This document shows, one piece after another, positions 58,852 to 64,000 of a stretch of 64,000 nucleotides of DNA. How positions within the stretch are numbered: position 1 is the first letter of the stretch; each line of letters starts with the position of its first letter. A model generated the notes under the pieces. It searched no databases and was not told the origin of the DNA. It was given only the letters and a program-made list of their open reading frames with translations. The DNA is from Subtercola boreus (GTDB lineage: Bacteria > Actinomycetota > Actinomycetes > Actinomycetales > Microbacteriaceae), in assembly GCF_006716115.1 (NCBI RefSeq), contig NZ_VFOO01000001.1:2604001-2668000 (forward strand), read 5' to 3'. Both the position numbers and the translations under genes were made by a program.

Positions 58852-59859
58852 ATGACCCCTCCGTGGACCGCCGCCGACATCCCCGACCAGTCCGGAAAGA
58901 CCTTCGTGATCACGGGGGCGAACAGCGGGCTGGGCAGAGCGGCGGCTGCGGCCGTCGCGGGCGCCGGTGGCCGCGTCATCCTGGCCTGTCGCAACACGGC
59001 GAAGGGTGACGCCGCCGCGAGAGAGATGACCGGCGACGTGATCGTTCGGCGCCTCGACGTCGCCGACCTCGCCTCGGTGCGCGAGTTCGCTGCCGAGACG
59101 GAGCAGGTCGACGTTCTCATCAACAATGCAGGAGTGATGGCGACCCCGGAGGGCCGCACCGCCGACGGTTTCGAGACGCAGTTCGGCACGAACTTCCTCG
59201 GCCACTTCGCCCTCACCGGCCTGCTGCTGCCGAAGATCACCGGGCGGGTGGTGTCGCTCTCGAGCCTCGCGCACCTGATGGGCCGGATCGATCTCGCCGA
59301 CCCGAACTGGCTGCAGCGACGCTACAGCCGCTGGCCCGCCTATGGACAGTCCAAACTCGCCGACCTCATGTTCGCCTACGAGTTGCACCGCCGGCTGAAG
59401 GCGTCAGGCTCCGAGGTCCGCTCGCTTGCCGCCCACCCCGGCCTTGCCCGAACCGAGTTGCACACCCACACCGATTCCGTGCAGAGTGCGCTCATCGCCG
59501 CATTCACCGGCGTGGGCCAGAGCGCGGCGATGGGCGCGCTGCCCGTTCTGTACGCTGCAACCGCCCCGGATGCGGCGAGCGGTGCGTACTTCGGCCCGGG
59601 TGGGCCGGGCGAGGTTCGCGGGTTCCCGCGACCCGCTTTCTCCACCCCCGCCGCCCGCAATCTGCAGATGGCCGCCGACCTGTGGGCGATGGCCGAGGAG
59701 CTGACGGGTGTGAGCTTCCTCTCCCCTGCGCCGGTGGGCAGTGCGGCGGTACCCGTCGCGGGTGCGCCGAGTTCGCGCTCGCTGGCCGTCGGCGGAGCGG
59801 TGGGCGCGGGTGCTCTCCTTGCGACGGCAGCCCTCGTCGCAGCCCGACGCCGCCGCTGA
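58852..59859 (+). CDS. SDR oxidoreductase (retinol-dehydrogenase-like) with C-terminal membrane tail
   Basis: A 335-residue SDR: TGANSGLG near residue 22, NNAGVM near 95, catalytic YGQSK near 164. After the enzyme domain, the last 30 residues form SLAVGGAVGAGALLATAALV and then ARRRR, a hydrophobic helix followed by arginines. With no signal peptide this looks like a tail anchor placing the enzyme on the inner face of the membrane. Such a tail is unusual in this family. No clear operon partners. Confidence 0.82.
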   Translation: MTPPWTAADIPDQSGKTFVITGANSGLGRAAAAAVAGAGGRVILACRNTAKGDAAAREMTGDVIVRRLDVADLASVREFAAETEQVDVLINNAGVMATPEGRTADGFETQFGTNFLGHFALTGLLLPKITGRVVSLSSLAHLMGRIDLADPNWLQRRYSRWPAYGQSKLADLMFAYELHRRLKASGSEVRSLAAHPGLARTELHTHTDSVQSALIAAFTGVGQSAAMGALPVLYAATAPDAASGAYFGPGGPGEVRGFPRPAFSTPAARNLQMAADLWAMAEELTGVSFLSPAPVGSAAVPVAGAPSSRSLAVGGAVGAGALLATAALVAARRRR

Positions 59860-59865
59860 CGCGAC

Positions 59866-60870
59866 CTACTTGGTGGAGAAGGCGGCGTCGAACGCGGCCG
59901 CCGACGGCTCGTACGTCGAGAGGCGGCGCACGAAGCCGAGCGCCTCGGGCGCGCCGACGAGGCGGTCCATGCCGGCATCCTCCCACTCGACGGAGAGCGG
60001 CCCGGCGTAGCCGATCGCATTCAGCATGCGGAAGGCGTCCTCCCACGGCACGTCGCCGTGCCCGGTCGAGATGAAGTCCCAGCCGCGCCGCGGATCCGCC
60101 CACGCCAGATGGGAGGAGAGGCGGCCGTTCCGTCCGTTGGCGAGGCGCTTCTTCGTGTCTTTGCAGTGCACGTGGTAGATCCGGTCCTTGAAGTCCCAGA
60201 GGAAGCCGACGGGGTCGATGTCCTGCCAGACCATGTGCGAGGGATCCCAGTTGAGACCGAATGCCTCGCGGTGGCCGATGGCCTCCAGAGCGCGCACGGT
60301 GGTCCAGTAGTCGTAGGCGATCTCCGAGGGGTGCACCTCGTGGGCGAACCGCACGCCGACCTCGTCGAAGACGTCGAGGATCGGGTTCCAGCGGTCGGCG
60401 AAGTCCTGGTAGCCGGCGTCGACCATCGCCTCGGTGACGGGCGGGAACATGGCGACGTATTTCCAGATCGACGAACCGGTGAAACCTGTCACGGTCTTCA
60501 CGCCGAGCGCGGCCGCGAGGCGCGCCGTGTTCTTCAGCTCCTCGGCCGCACGCTGGCGCACCCCCTCCGGGTCGCCGTCGCCCCAGACGCGGTCGGAGAG
60601 GATGTCGCGGTGCCGCTGGTCGATCGGATCGTCGCAGACCGCCTGGCCCTTGAGGTGGTTCGAGATCGTGAACACCTGCAGGCCGTTCCGTTCGAGGATG
60701 TCGAGCCTGCCCTGCACGTAGGCCGCGTCATCCCAGCGCCAGGGGTCGAGGTGGTCGCCCCAGCAGGCGATCTCGAGGCCGTCGTAGCCCCACTCGCCAG
60801 CGAGCCGGGCCACCTCCTCGAAGGGCAGGTCGGCCCACTGGCCGGTGAACAGGGTGATCGGTCGAGCCAT
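59866..60870 (-). CDS. Sugar phosphate isomerase/epimerase family protein
   Basis: A 334-residue TIM-barrel protein. Metal ligands are expected in [23 protein letters not shown] and [10 protein letters not shown]. These enzymes epimerise or isomerise keto sugars; in this setting the substrate may be the 3-keto sugar released from glycosides. Last gene of the five-gene minus-strand operon that starts beyond the window end, 12 bases after the Gfo/Idh gene. Confidence 0.87.
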   Translation of the reverse strand: MARPITLFTGQWADLPFEEVARLAGEWGYDGLEIACWGDHLDPWRWDDAAYVQGRLDILERNGLQVFTISNHLKGQAVCDDPIDQRHRDILSDRVWGDGDPEGVRQRAAEELKNTARLAAALGVKTVTGFTGSSIWKYVAMFPPVTEAMVDAGYQDFADRWNPILDVFDEVGVRFAHEVHPSEIAYDYWTTVRALEAIGHREAFGLNWDPSHMVWQDIDPVGFLWDFKDRIYHVHCKDTKKRLANGRNGRLSSHLAWADPRRGWDFISTGHGDVPWEDAFRMLNAIGYAGPLSVEWEDAGMDRLVGAPEALGFVRRLSTYEPSAAAFDAAFSTK

Positions 60871-60882
60871 AGTCAGATTCTC

Positions 60883-62070
60883 CTACGTCAGAAGGGCGGG
60901 TTCGGTGACGCTCACCCAGGCCGAGTCGCGCGCCGAGCTCTGCTCGACAGCGTCGAGCACACGCTGCACCCCGAGTCCGTCAGCAAAACTCGGCCGAGGG
61001 TCTTCACCGCGCACGATGGCTTCGACGAAATCCTTCGCCTGGTGCGAGAAGCCGTGTTCGTAGCCGAGCAGGTGGCCGGCAGGCCACCAGCCCGAGACAT
61101 ACGGATGCACGGGTTCGGTGACCAGGATGCGCGTGAAGCCCTGCCGGTCATCCGGTGCCGTACGGTCGTAGAGCTGCAGGCTGTTGAGGTCTTCGAGGTC
61201 GAACGCCAGCGCGCCGCGGTCGCCGGAGACTTCGATCGTGAGCTGGTTCTTCCGCCCGGTGGCGAAGCGGGTGGCCTCGAAGCTCGCGAGAGCACGGGAC
61301 GATAGCCTGCCGGTGAAGAGGGCGAGATCGTCGACGGTCACGTCGCCGAACCCGGCACCGGCGACGCCCGAGAGTCCCGACGACCCCGGCCCGGACTGCG
61401 GGAGCGGCCGCTGCTTGACGAGCGTCTCGACGACGCCCGTCACCGAGTCGACAGACTGCCCGGTGACGAACTGCGCCAGGTCGATGATGTGCGCCCCGAT
61501 GTCGCCGAGGGCCCCCGAGCCGGCGTGCTCCTTCTGCAGGCGCCAGGCGAGAGGTTCGTTCTCGTCGACGAGCCAGTCCTGCCGGTAGGCGGCACGCACC
61601 TGGCGCACCTCCCCGACCGCACCGGAGGCCACGAGGTCGCGCAGCAGGGTGACGGCAGGGACGCGCCGGTAGGTGAACCCGACCATCGAGCGGACGCCGC
61701 GCCCGGCCGCGAGCTGGGCCGCGACATCCATCGCGGAGGCCTCGGCCACCGAGTTCGCGAGCGGCTTCTCGCACAGCACGTGCTTGCCCGCCTCGAGCGC
61801 GGCGATCGCGATCTCGGCGTGCGAGTCACCGGGGGTGACGATGTCGACGATGTCGATGTCGTCGCGGGCGATGACCTCGCGCCAGTCCGTGGCCGACTCG
61901 GCCCAGCCCCACTTCGCTGCGGCCGCCGAGGCAGCTGCAGCGTTCCGGCCGACGAGCACCGCCATCTCGACGCTGTCCGGCAGGTCGAAGGCGGCGGGCG
62001 CCTGCCGCCAGCCGACCGAGTGCGCCGCCCCCATGAAACCGTGGCCGATCAGGGCCACCCGGAGGGTCAC
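60883..62070 (-). CDS. Gfo/Idh/MocA family oxidoreductase
   Basis: A 395-residue NAD(P)-dependent dehydrogenase. Motifs are ALIGHGFMGAAHSVGW for the cofactor, LCEKPLANSVAEA with the catalytic lysine, and GDIGAHIIDLAQFVTG with the histidine. GTG start overlaps the stop of the CGDB gene (GTGA). DgpA-type members oxidise the C3 hydroxyl of C- and O-glycosides, the step needed before C-C cleavage, so it is a good partner of the deglycosidase pair directly upstream. Confidence 0.88.
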   Translation of the reverse strand: MTLRVALIGHGFMGAAHSVGWRQAPAAFDLPDSVEMAVLVGRNAAAASAAAAKWGWAESATDWREVIARDDIDIVDIVTPGDSHAEIAIAALEAGKHVLCEKPLANSVAEASAMDVAAQLAAGRGVRSMVGFTYRRVPAVTLLRDLVASGAVGEVRQVRAAYRQDWLVDENEPLAWRLQKEHAGSGALGDIGAHIIDLAQFVTGQSVDSVTGVVETLVKQRPLPQSGPGSSGLSGVAGAGFGDVTVDDLALFTGRLSSRALASFEATRFATGRKNQLTIEVSGDRGALAFDLEDLNSLQLYDRTAPDDRQGFTRILVTEPVHPYVSGWWPAGHLLGYEHGFSHQAKDFVEAIVRGEDPRPSFADGLGVQRVLDAVEQSSARDSAWVSVTEPALLT

Positions 62071-62465
62071 GCCAGCACCACCTGGCGCTCGACTTCGACG
62101 CGGTTGCCGACGTAGCGCATCGGGGCGATCTGCATGTAGAGCAGGCGCAGGGTGAGCACGAGGTCGACGTCGATGCTCGCGCCCGCCTCCGGAACAACGG
62201 GCAGCGGGATGATCACCTGCGGTTTGTCGGCGACGAACCAGAGCGTCTCCCACTGATCAGGCAGTTCGGCGATCGAGTACGACGTACCCTGCAGCTCGAA
62301 GCGCAGCGACTCCCGCGGAATCTCGACACCGTCGACCGTCGCAGCGACGTCGTCGACACACGAGAGCCAGAGGCTCCGGTACCACGGCAGCTGGATGGAG
62401 ACGGCGATGCCCTCGGGATGACGCGCGACGTCAGCCTCGGAGAAGAGGGAGTTGTGGGTTGCCAT
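62067..62465 (-). CDS. C-glycoside deglycosidase beta subunit (DUF6379/CGDB type)
   Basis: A 132-residue beta-rich protein, paralogue of the one at 55994. It holds IQLPWYRSLWLSCVDDVA, LWFVADK and LLYMQIAPMR, the family blocks. A GAGG ribosome site precedes the ATG. It is seven bases after an alpha-type subunit gene and overlaps a Gfo/Idh gene, which is close to the known dgp/car arrangement: oxidoreductase plus the two deglycosidase subunits. The reaction is cleavage of the C-C bond of a 3-oxo-C-glycoside. Confidence 0.83.
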   Translation of the reverse strand: MATHNSLFSEADVARHPEGIAVSIQLPWYRSLWLSCVDDVAATVDGVEIPRESLRFELQGTSYSIAELPDQWETLWFVADKPQVIIPLPVVPEAGASIDVDLVLTLRLLYMQIAPMRYVGNRVEVERQVVLA

Positions 62466-62472
62466 GGGATCC

Positions 62473-63561
62473 TCACTCGGCGTTCTGTAGGGCGGCGGCG
62501 GCGGTTGCCGGTGCGGTGGATGTCGCGGCAGCCCCGCGAGCGACAGCATTCTCGATCGTGCGGCGCATCAGCGTGTGCTGCTTCTTCACCAGGTCGATCG
62601 GGTCGCTCTCGCCGAGGTCGCTGAACGCGTGCCCCTCCCACTCGCTCGAGAGGTAGCCCTGGTACCCGCCCGCGACGAACTGCTCCACGATGCGCGGGAT
62701 GTCCATGGCCGGCTCGTCGCCGTTCGCGTCGATGTCGTAGAACTTGGCGTGCACGTGGAAGATCTGCGGCATGATGTCGAGCCACTCCTCCGGCGGCACC
62801 AGCCCGTGCATGTTGAAGGCGAGCCGGGTGAAGGGTCCGAGCCGGGCGCCGTCGAAGTTCTCGCTCGCCAGGAAGTCCTCGAACTTCTGGTTGCGCACGT
62901 ACATCGGGGTCGGCTCGTGCCAGATCTCGTCCATCACGGGGAAGTACTTCTCGGGCATCCCCATCTGCGACAGCGTGCGGAGCAGCGTCGGCGACAGGCT
63001 GTGCATGGTGGAGGAGAAGTCGGCGGTGAAGCCGAGCCGCTCGCTCTGCAGTTCGTCGTACATCTCGCGCATCTGCAGCACCTGCGGGTCGTTCGGCCCC
63101 GACGGCGCGTGGATCTCGTAGCCGAGCTTCTGGTCGTACTTCTCGGCGAGCGGCAGGAGGCTCCGCAGCAGCTCCTTGCCGTGCGAGCGGATGACGACCT
63201 TCGTGAACCCGAGCTGGTGGGCGGTCTTCAACTGCCGGGCGAGGAAGTCGTGCTCCTCGTCAGGCGACATGTCGCGTTCCTTCCGGCGGCCCATGTCGAG
63301 GTTGGTGCCGATGGCGCTGGGCTCGAGGCCGTAGCGGTCCATGCTGTCCCGCCAGAGACGGATGAAGTCGTCGTCGACGTCCGGGTAGGTGCGGAGCATC
63401 TGGGCGATGTTGAACTCGACGCCCGGGCCGAGGCCCTCGTCGGCTGCCGCCTTGATGAGTGTCTCGGGGGTGTACAACCCAGCCGCGAACTCCGAGGTGA
63501 GCGAATAGAGGGTGATGCCGAGCTTGATGCCCGTTCCGGCGATACCGTTCTCTTCAGTCAT
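62473..63561 (-). CDS. C-glycoside deglycosidase alpha subunit (sugar isomerase fold)
   Basis: A 362-residue TIM-barrel protein. Metal ligand candidates: glutamate in GYEIHAPSG, aspartate in FTADFSST, histidines in FHVHAKFYDID and glutamate in LSSEWEGHAF. An alanine-rich tail of about 15 residues ends the protein. Start ATG 63561 matches the domain start; the longer frame is inside the previous gene. Followed by its CGDB partner, it is the stronger of the two deglycosidase alpha candidates in this window. Confidence 0.8.
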   Translation of the reverse strand: MTEENGIAGTGIKLGITLYSLTSEFAAGLYTPETLIKAAADEGLGPGVEFNIAQMLRTYPDVDDDFIRLWRDSMDRYGLEPSAIGTNLDMGRRKERDMSPDEEHDFLARQLKTAHQLGFTKVVIRSHGKELLRSLLPLAEKYDQKLGYEIHAPSGPNDPQVLQMREMYDELQSERLGFTADFSSTMHSLSPTLLRTLSQMGMPEKYFPVMDEIWHEPTPMYVRNQKFEDFLASENFDGARLGPFTRLAFNMHGLVPPEEWLDIMPQIFHVHAKFYDIDANGDEPAMDIPRIVEQFVAGGYQGYLSSEWEGHAFSDLGESDPIDLVKKQHTLMRRTIENAVARGAAATSTAPATAAAALQNAE

Positions 63562-63575
63562 GATGTGGGCGTCTC

Positions 63576-64000
63576 TCAGTTCAGGTGGGGAACGGGCCGC
63601 GCGAGGTGTGCCGCGAGAACGCTGGCAGCCTCCGCCCGGTCGGTGATCATCCTGCTGCCCGCGTTCGAGGCGGCCGAGCGCTGCACCGCCTGTTCGTCGC
63701 GGACGATATCGAAGGGGCTCTGCCAGTGGTTCCAGTGCCACCCCTCGTATTCGCTCGAGATCGCGCCCGAGTAGCCGTTCTCGACGAGCAGCGTCACCAG
63801 CTCGCGCACCGGCACCGACGGTTCCTCGTGGTTCTCGTCGATGCCGAAGAACTTGCCGTGCACGTGGCGCACCCAGGGCAGGATCTCGAGCCAGTCCTCG
63901 ACGCGCGCGGGCCCGAAGAGCCCGGTGCCGTTGATCGCAAAGTCGATGCCGAGCTCGGGCCGGCCGTTCTGGGCGGCGAGGCCGATGAACGATCCGAAGC
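63576..64000 (-). CDS. Sugar isomerase-like protein, C-terminal part (cut by window end)
   Basis: The visible 140 residues match the end of the deglycosidase alpha gene next door: VRHVHGKFFGIDENHEEP compares with its FHVHAKFYDIDANGDEP, and ISSEYEGWHW with LSSEWEGHAF. So it is a third TIM-barrel paralogue of this group, in the same operon, 14 bases upstream of its neighbour. The N-terminus and any further genes of the operon lie outside the window. Confidence 0.8.
   Translation of the reverse strand, partial: FGSFIGLAAQNGRPELGIDFAINGTGLFGPARVEDWLEILPWVRHVHGKFFGIDENHEEPSVPVRELVTLLVENGYSGAISSEYEGWHWNHWQSPFDIVRDEQAVQRSAASNAGSRMITDRAEAASVLAAHLARPVPHLN

Overview
The window is a 64 kb chromosomal segment of a high-GC actinobacterium. 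Long GC-rich codons, frequent GTG starts, 1 to 8 base gene overlaps and many ggatgc/gcatcc codon contexts suggest the family Microbacteriaceae; this is an inference from style, since there is no rRNA or tRNA here. Most of it is a plant-glycoside and aromatic-compound catabolism region of many short operons, each with its own regulator.

Left part (1-14005): the end of a sugar ABC permease followed by a GH42 beta-galactosidase and a GH31 alpha-xylosidase (a set suited to xyloglucan-type oligosaccharides), an MFS transporter, a FadR-type GntR regulator, and a tightly packed operon (FAH-family hydrolase, FAD monooxygenase, DUF3500 protein, alpha/beta hydrolase, quercetin 2,3-dioxygenase, GH1 beta-glucosidase). 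That operon fits removal of glucose from a flavonol O-glucoside, opening of the C ring and hydrolysis of the resulting depside. Two matching operators flank the regulator.

Defence insertion (13684-17444): the 3' end of the GH1 gene is present twice as a 274 bp direct repeat with only two mismatches. Between the copies lies about 3.2 kb of visibly lower-GC DNA carrying one large gene, a SIR2-STAND NTPase of the anti-phage (Avs-like) kind. The upstream GH1 copy has an altered C-terminal tail; the downstream copy is a gene fragment with the probable original end.

Middle part (17483-42336): small housekeeping or accessory genes (DUF2461, DUF1622, SDR/TetR pair), a lone substrate-binding lipoprotein, an MFS transporter, a GntR/UTRA regulator with two luciferase-like flavin monooxygenases (one close to RutA) and an asparaginase-like protein, then hydrolase, SDR, regulator, aldo/keto reductase, VOC protein, class A beta-lactamase and an Abi/HEPN protein. 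A minus-strand envelope and osmotic stress operon follows (two Asp23 proteins, DUF2273, AmaP-like, CsbD, aquaporin, Pmp3), and then a TetR-controlled deazaflavin-enzyme/aldo-keto reductase pair.

Right part (42345-64000): a pyranose-oxidase-like GMC flavoenzyme with an MFS transporter, a seven-gene overlapping aromatic-degradation operon (extradiol dioxygenase, two FAH hydrolases, cyclase-type hydrolase, FAD monooxygenase, amidohydrolase/decarboxylase, SDR), Gfo/Idh/MocA oxidoreductases, a ROK regulator, and two alpha/beta pairs of the C-glycoside deglycosidase type. The most coherent reading is a C-glycosyl aromatic (for example C-glycosyl flavonoid) catabolic locus: oxidation of the sugar at C3, cleavage of the C-C glycosidic bond, then degradation of the aglycone. 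A short motif (AATTNGACATAAGC) is shared by the promoter regions of the deglycosidase operon and the GMC/MFS operon, with a weaker match in front of the ROK gene, so the parts may form one regulon.
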